Source: Amycolatopsis orientalis DSM 43388 (GTDB taxonomy: Bacteria > Actinomycetota > Actinomycetes > Mycobacteriales > Pseudonocardiaceae). From it: DNA of 49,232 nt. Both the position numbers and the translations under genes were made by a program. Below are positions 35,227 through 41,881 of the stretch, in pieces. Position 1 is the first letter of the stretch, and each line of letters begins with the position of its first letter. Where the stretch lies: contig NZ_ASXG01000029.1 of assembly GCF_000411975.1 (NCBI RefSeq), positions 1-49,232 on the forward strand, written 5' to 3'. A model generated the notes under the pieces. The model was not told the origin of the DNA. It searched no databases and saw only the letters and a list, made by a program, of their open reading frames with translations.

Positions 35227-35436
35227 TTCGGCAACCCTCTCGACTTGATAACGACGGTTACGCCTGGTCGCCGCGCGCTTCGGGCGCGCGGCCGTTATCT
35301 AACGGCGACCTTTTGAACCTGACGGACCCGGCAGAGACCTCCCCGGCGGTCCAGGCATGATCCACATCCGGGGGTACCCCCCACCCCTATCCGCTTTCGA
35401 GGTCCCCGAAGCCGACCGAGGGGTTTGTTTCGAGGG
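35227..35436. other. Gene-poor stretch with large hairpin; candidate packaging-site region
   Basis: GGTCGCCG (35266-35273) pairs with CGGCGACC (35303-35310), with CCGCGCGC/GCGCGCGG inside and TTTT following, so it could be a rightward terminator. Downstream is GGGGGTACCCCC (about 35,371). The stretch between HNH nuclease and small terminase is where cos sites of HNH-bearing phages lie; no overhang can be assigned by eye. Confidence 0.35.
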
Positions 35437-35790
35437 TCACCGAGCGAGCCCGGAACCTTGGTTGAGCGCCGTCTCCCGCGAGTGGCACGAGTGACACAAG
35501 CCTCTTCCGTTGGCCTTGTCATTCGGGTTCATGCCCTTGAGGACTAGCTGATCCCTACTCAGTGGCCAGTGGTCCGCGTGTACCGCACGCTTGCGTCGGC
35601 ACAGCACGCACACTGGATCACGAGCGAGCACGCCTCGCCTGAACGCCTCGTGTCCCTTGCCTCCGTAGCCACGGCTGGCACTGGTGCCCCGTGCCCGGTC
35701 CGCCCGTGCCCTGTGGTCTGGGCACCGGCCGCCACCTTCGGTCAGCTCCGGGCATCCGGCAACGGTGCACACCCGGTAGCCCGGCCTCAC
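35437..35790 (-). CDS. HNH endonuclease
   Basis: 117 aa. Paired cysteines C-x4-C at the N-terminus (CTVAGCPEL), then GYGGKGHEAFRRGVLARDPVCVLCRRKRAVHADHWPLSRDQ with the HNH core (HADH) and LCHSCHSRETAL. This is the HNH protein that stimulates terminase cleavage at cos in HK97-type phages. First named gene of the late operon, as usual. Confidence 0.88.
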   Translation of the reverse strand: MRPGYRVCTVAGCPELTEGGGRCPDHRARADRARGTSASRGYGGKGHEAFRRGVLARDPVCVLCRRKRAVHADHWPLSRDQLVLKGMNPNDKANGRGLCHSCHSRETALNQGSGLAR

Positions 35791-35942
35791 GGGAGGGCGA
35801 AGCCGCAGGGCGTCTCGTCGTCGCCGTCGTCATCCTCGGCTAGCTCGGTGATGGTGCCTAGCCCGAGCGTTACCTCTCGCTCGCCACGGCTGGCACTGAG
35901 GGAGAAGATCTCCCGGCCGAAGAGGCACACGCAGATATCCAT
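35787..35942 (-). CDS. Small hypothetical protein, 51 aa
   Basis: ATG 35942 has CGGAGG at six bases, and its stop overlaps the HNH start by four bases. Begins MDICVCLFGREIFSLSA with acidic centre ELAEDDDGDDE. Such a short protein with this start recurs before HNH genes of actinophages in my memory, but without function. Probably the first gene of the late transcript. Confidence 0.62.
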   Translation of the reverse strand: MDICVCLFGREIFSLSASRGEREVTLGLGTITELAEDDDGDDETPCGFALP

Positions 35943-36414
35943 AGCTAGCCTCCGGGGGAGTAGGTAGGGGGCAGGGCGGTAGCCCTGCCGTACACAAGCC
36001 GACCGGCCGACCATCCGTGGGCCGGTGCGTTTACGGCTGGTGCCCGGTCACCGCAGGGAGCTAGCTAGCTCGGTACCCACGATGACCGGGAGTTGTCTCC
36101 GTTGTCGACTCGGTGGCGCGATAACCCTTAGTCCACGGTGGACAACGGAAGAGAGACCGACCGGGGAGCATTACTGAGCACCAGGCGGAGAGAGGGACGC
36201 CTAGTTAGCTGCGTAAACCGCTCAACCACGGTCGGAAACCTAGTTAGCGTAGTTGACTTTGTTAACCAAGGCCGTTCGGCTGACGCCGACGGCTTTACTG
36301 TGTTGACGTAGTTAACTGCGCTGTGTTCGCTGTGTTCATCCTATAGACACTGTTCCAAACGCCGATCCGGAACATGAAGTGACGTAGTTCACTCGGTTGG
36401 AGCAATCGCCGTGC
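35943..36414. promoter_or_regulatory. Divergent late/early control region with repeated CGTAGTTNAC
   Basis: No gene is supported here. The tract is AT-richer than its neighbours. CGTAGTTNAC occurs at 36248-36257, 36307-36316 and 36383-36392, and the related CCTAGTTAGC at 36200-36209 and 36239-36248. Dyads GAGCTAGCTAGCTC (about 36,059) and GTCCACGGTGGAC (about 36,132) lie further left. TATAGA (about 36,342) could be a -10. Repeated sites between divergent operons suggest a phage regulator binding region for the late genes. Confidence 0.55.
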
Positions 36415-36444
36415 CTTTACGCGTGCCGCTAGCGCGTGTGAAGT
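36415..36444 (+). promoter_or_regulatory. Early promoter with stoperator-like site 1
   Basis: CTTTACGCGTGC (36415-36426). TTTACG, 17 bp, TGAAGT. The predicted start of transcription falls on or beside the ATG at 36452, so the first gene would be leaderless. Confidence 0.65.
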
Positions 36445-36451
36445 CGTGGGC

Positions 36452-36892
36452 ATGACGAACACGATGAGCGCCACCGAGACCCGCGTTATCGACGGCGTTA
36501 CCTACGTCTGGGTGCCCTGCCACCGCTGCGGCGGGACGGGTCACTTCGGCCCCGTGTCCGTGATGGGCGGCAAGTGCTTCGGGTGCACCGACGAGAGCGG
36601 CCAGGCGGCACGCGGTCGCTGGGTTGCCGAGACGACCGTCATGCGCCAGGCTGCCGACAAGCGCCGCCGGGACGCTGCCCGCAAGGCTCGGGAGGCCAAG
36701 CGGCTGGACGCTTTCCAGGCACGCACTGACGCTGCCGTGGCCGCCCTGGTGGCCGTGGGCTTTACCAACGTGGCGGAGCTGATGCGCTCGGACGATCCGC
36801 GCGAGGCGTACCCGGCGCAGCTCGCGGCGCACTCGGTTCGCGACTACGGCACCGACCCGGCGGAGGCGTACGCCGACTGGCTCAACCGGTGA
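36452..36892 (+). CDS. Early zinc-knuckle protein, 146 aa
   Basis: ATG 36452, likely leaderless. A DnaJ-like zinc segment (VPCHRCGGTGHFG and GGKCFGC) is followed by a long basic helix (ADKRRRDAARKAREAKRLDAF) and an Ala-rich helical domain. First rightward gene, with its own promoter and terminator, so it may be expressed from the prophage or at once on infection. Function unknown; nucleic-acid binding is plausible. Confidence 0.75.
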   Translation: MTNTMSATETRVIDGVTYVWVPCHRCGGTGHFGPVSVMGGKCFGCTDESGQAARGRWVAETTVMRQAADKRRRDAARKAREAKRLDAFQARTDAAVAALVAVGFTNVAELMRSDDPREAYPAQLAAHSVRDYGTDPAEAYADWLNR

Positions 36893-36900
36893 CCGAGGGC

Positions 36901-36922
36901 CCCCCGCTTCGGCGGGGGTTTT
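36901..36922 (+). terminator. Terminator of early cassette 1
   Basis: CCCCCGC-ttcg-GCGGGGG followed by TTTT. Nearly identical to the one at 37,219. Confidence 0.9.
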
Positions 36923-36935
36923 CTCGTCTCCGTGA

Positions 36936-36965
36936 CTTGACGAGTGCGGGCAGCGCGTGTAAAGT
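36936..36965 (+). promoter_or_regulatory. Early promoter with stoperator-like site 2
   Basis: CTTGACGAGTGC (36936-36947). TTGACG, 17 bp, TAAAGT: near-consensus. Gene start 30 bp on, with GAGGGAG as ribosome site. Confidence 0.72.
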
Positions 36966-36994
36966 CAGTGGCAACAGCGAGCGAGGGAGACGAA

Positions 36995-37207
36995 ATGCTT
37001 ACGGTCATCGAGAACGACAGCGAGGGCACCATCCGGGTTCACGGCTCCGAGTGCCGCGACGTCGCCAAGGACGCCCGGGGCGCGCACGTCTACGTGACCC
37101 GCGTCGGCGACCGGGCCGAAGCTCTCCAGACCGTGGCCGACAACCAGGACGCCGAGGTTGAGGAGGTGGAGGGGTTCGTGACCTTCCTCCCGTGCTGCGG
37201 CCACTGA
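36995..37207 (+). CDS. Early hypothetical protein, 70 aa
   Basis: ATG 36995. Begins LTVIENDSEGTIRVHGSECRDV, acidic middle (DNQDAEVEEVEGFV) and a final FLPCCGH that could bind metal. No family recognised. It is a single-gene cassette with its own promoter and terminator. Confidence 0.7.
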   Translation: MLTVIENDSEGTIRVHGSECRDVAKDARGAHVYVTRVGDRAEALQTVADNQDAEVEEVEGFVTFLPCCGH

Positions 37208-37218
37208 GGCACCGAGAG

Positions 37219-37240
37219 CCCCCGCTTCGGCGGGGGTTTT
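37219..37240 (+). terminator. Terminator of early cassette 2
   Basis: CCCCCGC-ttcg-GCGGGGG followed by TTTT. Confidence 0.9.
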
Positions 37241-37276
37241 CTTGCATCCCATAGCCTGAGTCCGAAGGAGGACCCA

Positions 37277-37579
37277 ATGACATCCCAGCGCAAGACGCTC
37301 GCCGCGCAGTACGTGTCCCGGGTGATCAACGCCGCGAAGCTCGGTATCCGCGTTCAGGAGTCGCACACCCGCTTCACCGGGCGAGAGGGCGTCTGGGCGG
37401 CCAATCGGGGGGATGGGGCGGTGAGCGTGGACGTAGCGAGCTTCGACCGTGACGACGCGATGGAGACGGCCGGAGCGCTCGTGCGGGTTCTCGGACCCCT
37501 GTTCGCACTGGAGATGACGTATGAGCCGCCGGACAGAGAGCCGCAATTGCACTACGTGTGGTTCACAGTCCGCCGCTGA
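37277..37579 (+). CDS. Early hypothetical protein, 100 aa
   Basis: ATG 37277 with GAAGGAGG. The sequence KTLAAQYVSRVINAAKLGIRVQESHTRF with a later VLGPLFALEMTYEPPDREPQLHYVWFTVRR looks like a small alpha/beta fold. I do not recognise it. Third single-gene cassette; its promoter is not clear. Confidence 0.7.
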   Translation: MTSQRKTLAAQYVSRVINAAKLGIRVQESHTRFTGREGVWAANRGDGAVSVDVASFDRDDAMETAGALVRVLGPLFALEMTYEPPDREPQLHYVWFTVRR

Positions 37580-37584
37580 CAACT

Positions 37585-37611
37585 AGCCCCCGGAGACCCC
37601 GGGGGCTTTTT
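37585..37611 (+). terminator. Terminator of early cassette 3
   Basis: AGCCCCCGG and CCGGGGGCT with a T-run, five bases past the stop. Confidence 0.9.
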
Positions 37612-37700
37612 GCTGCCCGGAGTCTGCCCGATGCTCCGGGCTCGTGACCAGCGGAACGCCCGCGACGCTACGCCATCCGGGTGACCCCCCGGAGAAAGTG

Positions 37701-37730
37701 CTTTACAAGTGCTGACGGCGCACGTAAAGT
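37701..37730 (+). promoter_or_regulatory. Strong promoter with stoperator-like site 3
   Basis: CTTTACAAGTGC (37701-37712). TTTACA, 17 bp, TAAAGT. Transcription should begin near 37,737, yet no convincing gene starts until 38,024. Confidence 0.72.
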
Positions 37731-37735
37731 TCTCT

Positions 37736-38009
37736 GTGTCAGGCCGAGAGGCCAGACGGAAACACCGGGGACACGGACTGCGCCGCGAGGTAGAAGCAGC
37801 AACGGGAACCGGGATCGGTCGCCAGACCGGGGAAGCTTTCACCAGGGCCTGAGAAACCCTGGGGACCTCGGCGAGGGGGCCAGCGGGGCGGCGACTGTCG
37901 GGAGACAGATAGCGCCCGCTGAACACAGCCACCCGGCTAGGAAGCCAGCCGCAGAACCGCCAACGTGCGGGGAAGGTCGCGGCGCGGGGTTCGATTCCCC
38001 CGGGTGGCA
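37736..38009 (+). ncRNA. Candidate structured non-coding transcript ending in a tRNA-like fold
   Basis: Between a strong promoter and the next gene lies about 280 bp without a convincing coding frame. Hairpins: CGGTC-gcca-GACCG, CCAGGG-cctgagaaa-CCCTGG and CTGT-cgggag-ACAG. At 37,928-38,009, GCCACCC pairs with GGGTGGC and a T-arm (GGGG-TTCGATT-CCCC) is present, but no canonical anticodon arm can be drawn. It may be a decayed or odd tRNA, or a leader RNA of the next gene. A leaderless GTG frame of 38 codons at 37,736 is possible but poor in GC3. Confidence 0.4.
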
Positions 38010-38023
38010 CTGGAGGTACTGAA

Positions 38024-38314
38024 ATGCACTGGAATTCAACCGCAAGCCACGAGAAAGCGTTCGGGCGCATGGTCCCTTGGTCGGACATCGAGCCGGGGCA
38101 GACCATCCGCTACCCGCTTCGACCGACTGAGCACACAGACAACGAGGGGTGCTCGGTGGCCTACTCCGAGCCCCGCCCGGTGCGGGAGGTCCGCCGGTTC
38201 GATAACGGCGCAATGGTCATCGTCTGGGACGACGAGCGGATCGCGGGCCGGAACGGCGAGCTTCTGCTCACCAAAAACCACGGGTTGTTCTCACCGATGG
38301 TTCTGCCCAGCTGA
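38024..38314 (+). CDS. Hypothetical protein, 96 aa
   Basis: ATG 38024 after CTGGAGGTACTG. WSDIEPGQTIRYPLRPTEHTDN and VREVRRFDNGAMVIVWDDERIA suggest a small beta barrel. No family recognised. It would be transcribed from the promoter at 37.70 kb through the structured leader. Downstream, 38,340-38,370 has another isolated T-arm-like hairpin CCGAGG-TTCGAGC-CCTCGG. Confidence 0.68.
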   Translation: MHWNSTASHEKAFGRMVPWSDIEPGQTIRYPLRPTEHTDNEGCSVAYSEPRPVREVRRFDNGAMVIVWDDERIAGRNGELLLTKNHGLFSPMVLPS

Positions 38315-38401
38315 ACCAACCGGGGTGACCGGCAGGCACCGAGGTTCGAGCCCTCGGCACCCGCTCTAGTATCAGTGCAACGCAACGAAAGGGGCCGCGC
38401 G

Positions 38402-38608
38402 ATGGCTGGGACGAACGGGTTCACCTACTACGACGTGACGTACAAGCTGGACGGCGAACCAGGCGAATACCGCATGAGGTGTCAGACGGACGGCGAGACG
38501 ACCACGGACGACTTTCCTGAGATGATCGGAGCCCGACTCTGGGGCAGCCCGAAAGCCGGGGCAGAGCGCATCATCGTCGTGAGGTACGAAGAAACGGACA
38601 ACGATTAA
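38402..38608 (+). CDS. Hypothetical protein, 68 aa
   Basis: ATG 38402 with AAAGGGG upstream. TYYDVTYKLDGEPGEYRMRCQTDGE is strongly beta-like, then an acidic end. No family recognised. A weak promoter (TTCGAG, 16 bp, TAGTAT) overlaps the T-arm-like hairpin before it. Confidence 0.65.
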   Translation: MAGTNGFTYYDVTYKLDGEPGEYRMRCQTDGETTTDDFPEMIGARLWGSPKAGAERIIVVRYEETDND

Positions 38609-38624
38609 CCCTGACTTAGAACGC

Positions 38625-38660
38625 AAGGGCCGCAACGTGAACACCCGCGTTGCGGCCCTT
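38625..38660 (+). terminator. Long terminator hairpin
   Basis: AAGGGCCGCAACG (38625-38637) pairs perfectly with CGTTGCGGCCCTT (38648-38660). Confidence 0.8.
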
Positions 38661-38684
38661 CGTGTGCCCCCGAACGGAGAGACC

Positions 38685-38906
38685 ATGCACGCGAGACTCA
38701 CGAGAGCGGCCGAAGTGATCGGGTTCGCCGGGATCGCCGCCGCCACGGTGCTGGCCGCCCTGGTGGGCTTGGCGGCCTGCCGGACGACGGACGGGCACCC
38801 GTCGCCGCGCGCCCCGTACACCGAGGACGCGGACGCCAAGGACTACCTGTGCCAGTACGACGGCAACCGGCGTTGCCCGATCACCGACGCGGAAGGACGG
38901 ATGTAA
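38685..38906 (+). CDS. Small membrane-anchored protein, 73 aa
   Basis: ATG 38685 with CGGAGAG. One hydrophobic segment (VIGFAGIAAATVLAALVGLAA) followed by CRTTDG: it could be a lipoprotein (LAAC) or a simple anchor. The rest, DYLCQYDGNRRCPITDAEG, has two cysteines and would face outward. No family recognised. Its stop overlaps the next start (TAATG). Confidence 0.62.
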   Translation: MHARLTRAAEVIGFAGIAAATVLAALVGLAACRTTDGHPSPRAPYTEDADAKDYLCQYDGNRRCPITDAEGRM

Positions 38907-39064
38907 TGGGCAAGGACAAGCGCGGCAAGACGGCTAGCCACTGCGCTAGCTGCGGTACGGGCCCCCAGTGTCAGAACTGCTCGGGAACCGGTCGGTGGCT
39001 CACGCGCCAGGATATCGCGTGTTCGCATTGCAACGGCAACGGCCGTTGCCCGATTAACTCATGA
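38906..39064 (+). CDS. Zinc-knuckle protein, 52 aa
   Basis: Two DnaJ-like knuckles: HCASCGTGPQCQNCSGTG and CSHCNGNGRCP. Basic N-terminus (GKDKRGKTA). Translationally coupled to the membrane protein gene. Such tiny CxxCxGxG proteins are frequent in actinophage early regions; role unknown. Confidence 0.68.
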   Translation: MGKDKRGKTASHCASCGTGPQCQNCSGTGRWLTRQDIACSHCNGNGRCPINS

Positions 39065-39071
39065 CTTCTAA

Positions 39072-39101
39072 CTTGACATGTGCTGAGAGAGGATGCTTAA
39101 C
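39072..39101 (+). promoter_or_regulatory. Stoperator-like site 4 with ribosome site
   Basis: CTTGACATGTGC (39072-39083), then TGAGAGAGGA, which serves as ribosome site for ATG 39103. The 17-bp spaced hexamer here is CTTAAC, poorer than at other copies. Confidence 0.68.
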
Positions 39102-39102
39102 A

Positions 39103-39486
39103 ATGGTTATAGACGTGGCCAAGGCTCTGGAATTGCTGGAACGCGCCGTCAAGGAAAAGGGCGCGGATTACCTCTACCCCCGCACTTACACTGCCGGTCT
39201 GCCGGTGTGTGCTTACGAGCGGAACGGCAAGCCCTCGTGTCTGGTCGGCACCGCGCTGTCCTACACCGGAGTGACCGTGGAACAGCTTCGCGAGATGGAC
39301 GCGGCCGGGTACGCCTCGTTCGCCCGGCTCTACATGGACGACCGGTTGCCCGTGGAGCTGACGGACGACGCGGTTGACGTGTTCCAGGCCGCCCAGACCG
39401 CGCAGGACATCGGGGACATCTGGGGTACGGCGCTGGAGAAGGCGCGCGAAGAGGCAGCGGAGATCGCGAAGAGGGACAAGCGGTGA
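39103..39486 (+). CDS. Hypothetical protein, 127 aa
   Basis: ATG 39103 is chosen for the GAGAGAGGA before it; the frame is open to 39061 but that part is the repeat read as protein. VAKALELLERAVKEKGADYLYPR, PSCLVGTALSYTGVTVEQLREMD and VDVFQAAQTAQDIGDIWGTALEKA give a mainly helical fold. I have seen this pattern in actinophage early proteins but know no function. Confidence 0.72.
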   Translation: MVIDVAKALELLERAVKEKGADYLYPRTYTAGLPVCAYERNGKPSCLVGTALSYTGVTVEQLREMDAAGYASFARLYMDDRLPVELTDDAVDVFQAAQTAQDIGDIWGTALEKAREEAAEIAKRDKR

Positions 39487-39911
39487 CTCAGAAGACATGG
39501 CACGCAGTGGCCGGGACCCTCTTCGGGTTCCCGGCCCTGCCGCCTGACGAGGACTGGACCAGGGACCCGTACGCCAAGATCCTGGCGGGCCAAGCCGCGA
39601 TCCTCGACAAGGCGGCCAAGGTGAAGTACCGCAAGCCGACCAAGCCGCGGGGGTTCAAGGGTCCGAAGCCGGGTGACGGCGAGTTCGCGCCGAAACCCGG
39701 TCAGCCGGGATCGGTGCTGGAGTTGGACGGCAAGCGGTTCGAGGTGTGGGCCGACGCACCCGCGTGGGATGGCGGTAAGGCGGTATGGGCCGTCTGTGAC
39801 GGCCGATACTTCCGCATCAACAAATACGGCGATTACGCGGAGTTCGATGCGTTGGGCTACCAGATCGGCGAAGCGCGCCGGGGCGACTATGCGGGCAAGG
39901 CCGCCGCATGA
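39483..39911 (+). CDS. Hypothetical protein, 142 aa
   Basis: GTG 39483 overlaps the previous stop. Lys/Pro-rich middle (KYRKPTKPRGFKGPKPGDGE), then a beta domain SVLELDGKRFEVWADAPAWDGG...VWAVCDGRYFRINKYGDYAEFD. The second half slightly recalls the W/Y-rich domain of the paralogous family at 43-45 kb. Function unknown. Confidence 0.68.
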   Translation: MTQKTWHAVAGTLFGFPALPPDEDWTRDPYAKILAGQAAILDKAAKVKYRKPTKPRGFKGPKPGDGEFAPKPGQPGSVLELDGKRFEVWADAPAWDGGKAVWAVCDGRYFRINKYGDYAEFDALGYQIGEARRGDYAGKAAA

Positions 39912-40150
39912 AAGGTGAAAACCCGGCAACCGCGGCACAGCGGACCCGGTTCATCAAGAAGGCGCTCCGGGACGCGGGGTACTCCGGTCGCGTCACGAGT
40001 GAACCGCCATCGCACAAGGCGCAGATGTCCACCGTTGACCAGTGCGACGACTTTGACGCGGTGAGCGCCTACCTGACCGGGTACCTGGTTGGTCTCGCGG
40101 ACGTGAAGCGATGCGAAGGATTCGTGTCCGTCGTCTGGGTCGGCTCATGA
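39908..40150 (+). CDS. Hypothetical protein, 80 aa
   Basis: ATG overlaps the previous stop by four bases. RTRFIKKALRDAGYSGRVTSEPP and FDAVSAYLTGYLVGLADVKRCEGF give a small alpha/beta protein. No family recognised. Part of a four-gene coupled unit from 39.10 to 40.59 kb. Confidence 0.65.
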   Translation: MKGENPATAAQRTRFIKKALRDAGYSGRVTSEPPSHKAQMSTVDQCDDFDAVSAYLTGYLVGLADVKRCEGFVSVVWVGS

Positions 40151-40587
40151 CGACGGAGCGGCGGTGCAAGCGGAACCACGAGCCGAACTGGCACAAGCCG
40201 CCCAACGGTTGGCCGTACTGCCGGACGTGCAAGAACGAGAGCCAGGCGGTACGGCGGAAGCCGCGGTGCACCCACGACGGCCCGCACCTGGTAGCCCGGG
40301 ACGCCAACGGGAACCGCTACTGCCGCGTGCAACGGGCACAAGGGCTCCGCGCGGCACTCGCTTCCCGCGATGCCAAGGCGGCGGCCGTTCCCGTGGACGG
40401 CTGGGAGGCTGAATACGGCCCTTGCCCGCCGAAGGTGCCCGAACACCTGTGGGTTGACCGGGTGGCCCTGGAGCGACACCTCCGGGGCTTCCCGGTCGGC
40501 CGCCCGCTGACGGCGGGGGAGCGGCGGGCGCTGGTGTTCCTGTCGGCGCTCCGCAGCGAGCTGCCCGACGTGATCCAGGCCGCATAG
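40147..40587 (+). CDS. Zinc-binding hypothetical protein, 146 aa
   Basis: ATG 40147 overlaps the previous stop. Cys/His cluster RRCKRNHEPNWHKPPNGWPYCRTCKNESQ is the phage zinc ribbon often found in HNH-associated proteins, then a second cluster RCTHDGPHL...YCRV. The C-terminal part (LERHLRGFPVGRPLTAGERRALVFLSAL) is helical. No catalytic HNH triad is clear. Confidence 0.68.
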   Translation: MTTERRCKRNHEPNWHKPPNGWPYCRTCKNESQAVRRKPRCTHDGPHLVARDANGNRYCRVQRAQGLRAALASRDAKAAAVPVDGWEAEYGPCPPKVPEHLWVDRVALERHLRGFPVGRPLTAGERRALVFLSALRSELPDVIQAA

Positions 40588-41015
40588 GGCACGCGCCGAG
40601 GATTCGTTGCAACGGCCAACAGCGGAGCGATGCTAGCCGCGGCCGGACCTCCGCAAGCACGGAGCGCGACGGCTGGACTGTGGTACAAACGGGTGACCTT
40701 TAACGGTTGTTTACTGCAAGGTAGTGGCCCATTCGTTACCGGGGACAGGTAACGATGCAGGTCATGGCCCTGACGCTGGGGATCTTTGGACGCCCGTCCA
40801 ACCCGGGTTAACCCGGCTACATCGATCGAACACCCGTGCGATGTTACCTTCTGTTATCCGCTCGTTAGGTGATGCTCGACACCGTGTGAGAAGTTTTCGG
40901 ATTCAACTAACGTGGACATCGCTAGCCGAGAGGGGAGGAAATAGACGTTCGGCCGCTTGACGCCTGCTCTGAGCGCCTGTCAAGATAGGCGCAACATACC
41001 GAAGGGGCGGACCAA
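40588..41015 (+). promoter_or_regulatory. Immunity-type control region upstream of the repressor gene
   Basis: 428 bp without a supported gene. CGTTACC-n7-GGTAACG (40734-40754) is a perfect dyad and GTTACC recurs at 40843. AACCCGGGTT (40800-40809) is a perfect palindrome. Nearest the repressor, CTTGACGCCTGC (40956-40967) and its inverse GCGCCTGTCAAG (40973-40984) form a head-to-head pair with a TTGACG-17-TCAAGA promoter in between. This fits autoregulation of the repressor. Confidence 0.6.
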
Positions 41016-41534
41016 ATGTCACGCGGCGGACTTGATAGAGACATAATTGTTGATCTGCTCAAGCAGCCCGGAATGACCCAAGCGGAAATTGCGCGGATGT
41101 ACGGGACAACACGGGCAGCGGTGAGCTATCACCTCCGGAAGAAACCGGGACCGGCATATCCCAAGCGGACGGCTGACAATCTGGCTGAGCGCATGCCGTG
41201 GCCGGAGGCGTCCGGGAAGGTGAAGCGTACGCCGGAATGGCGAAAGCTTCTCAACCACTTGGAATACGTCGAAACCGGTGGCCGTGGCATGTCGGATGAC
41301 AAGCTGGCACGGCTGGCCGGGTTCTACAGAGAGCTAGAAGAATTCAATGTAGTGGTCGAGTTTGACCCGAGCATTCCGCCGCGGCCGGGGTCCGCGGGCG
41401 GCGGGTGGGCGTTCGTTCCCCGTACCGAAAAGGACGGGGACCTTATCATCCGCGTGAACGAGCACACGCAGATGACGCCGCGAGACTACACAGTGTGGAA
41501 AATGCCGAAGGTTCGGCCAAATAGCGAGAGGTAA
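41016..41534 (+). CDS. Immunity repressor, mycobacteriophage L5 gp71-like
   Basis: 172 aa from ATG 41016 (GAAGGGG upstream). HTH at residues 12-45: LLKQPGMTQAEIARMYGTTRAAVSYH. Then WPWP-like segment (RMPWPEASGKVKRTPEWRKLLNHLEYVETG), MSDDKLARLAGFYREL, and a C-terminal block VVEFDPSIPPRPGSAGGGWAFVPR...DLIIRVNEHTQMT...VWKMP. From memory, this block, with EFDPSI, the GGG and the RVNEHT motif, is the hallmark of the cluster A repressors that bind stoperators. The many CTTKACNNGTGC sites in the early region are its probable targets. Confidence 0.82.
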   Translation: MSRGGLDRDIIVDLLKQPGMTQAEIARMYGTTRAAVSYHLRKKPGPAYPKRTADNLAERMPWPEASGKVKRTPEWRKLLNHLEYVETGGRGMSDDKLARLAGFYRELEEFNVVVEFDPSIPPRPGSAGGGWAFVPRTEKDGDLIIRVNEHTQMTPRDYTVWKMPKVRPNSER

Positions 41535-41536
41535 AT

Positions 41537-41881
41537 ATGACTGGGGAAACCGTCGTCTCGGAACACGGGGTTATCCACGCTACCCGAGAAGGCGACGGCG
41601 GCGGTTTGTGGCTGCTCATCGTTGACCGGTCAGTCCTGTGCGAAGAGGGAGACCCCCTCTTCGCGCCGGTAGCGTCGATCCTCGAAAGCTCGTGCACAAG
41701 CCTCGTCCTGGTGGACGAACGCGCGGACGGGGAATTCCTTTTCAACCGCGCGGTGATGACGGTCTACCGGAGTTTCGGCGGCTGCCCGGGGGCGGCCGTC
41801 GCCCACAGATGCCACACCAGCGAGGGAGTGGACAGGGAGGTGAAGGAGTATGACGGAGGCGAGCGAGAAGCGGCGGCCTAG
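41537..41881 (+). CDS. Hypothetical protein, 114 aa
   Basis: ATG 41537 three bases after the repressor stop, so perhaps co-transcribed with it. GVIHATREGDGGGLWLLIVDRSVLCEEGDPLF and SLVLVDERADGEFLFNRAVMTVY suggest a beta-rich small protein. Overlaps the nuclease gene by 32 bp. No family recognised. Confidence 0.65.
   Translation: MTGETVVSEHGVIHATREGDGGGLWLLIVDRSVLCEEGDPLFAPVASILESSCTSLVLVDERADGEFLFNRAVMTVYRSFGGCPGAAVAHRCHTSEGVDREVKEYDGGEREAAA

Noticed and set aside
35295..35522. Minus-strand frame upstream of the tRNA array as a gene
   Set aside because: Overlaps the HNH gene and the hairpin region, lacks a ribosome site, and is not protein-like.
37681..38022. 113-codon frame in the structured region
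   Set aside because: Composition is not protein-like and its start lies upstream of the strong promoter.
40724..40960. 78-codon frame in the immunity region as a gene
   Set aside because: No ribosome site, poor codon pattern, and it covers several operator-like dyads.
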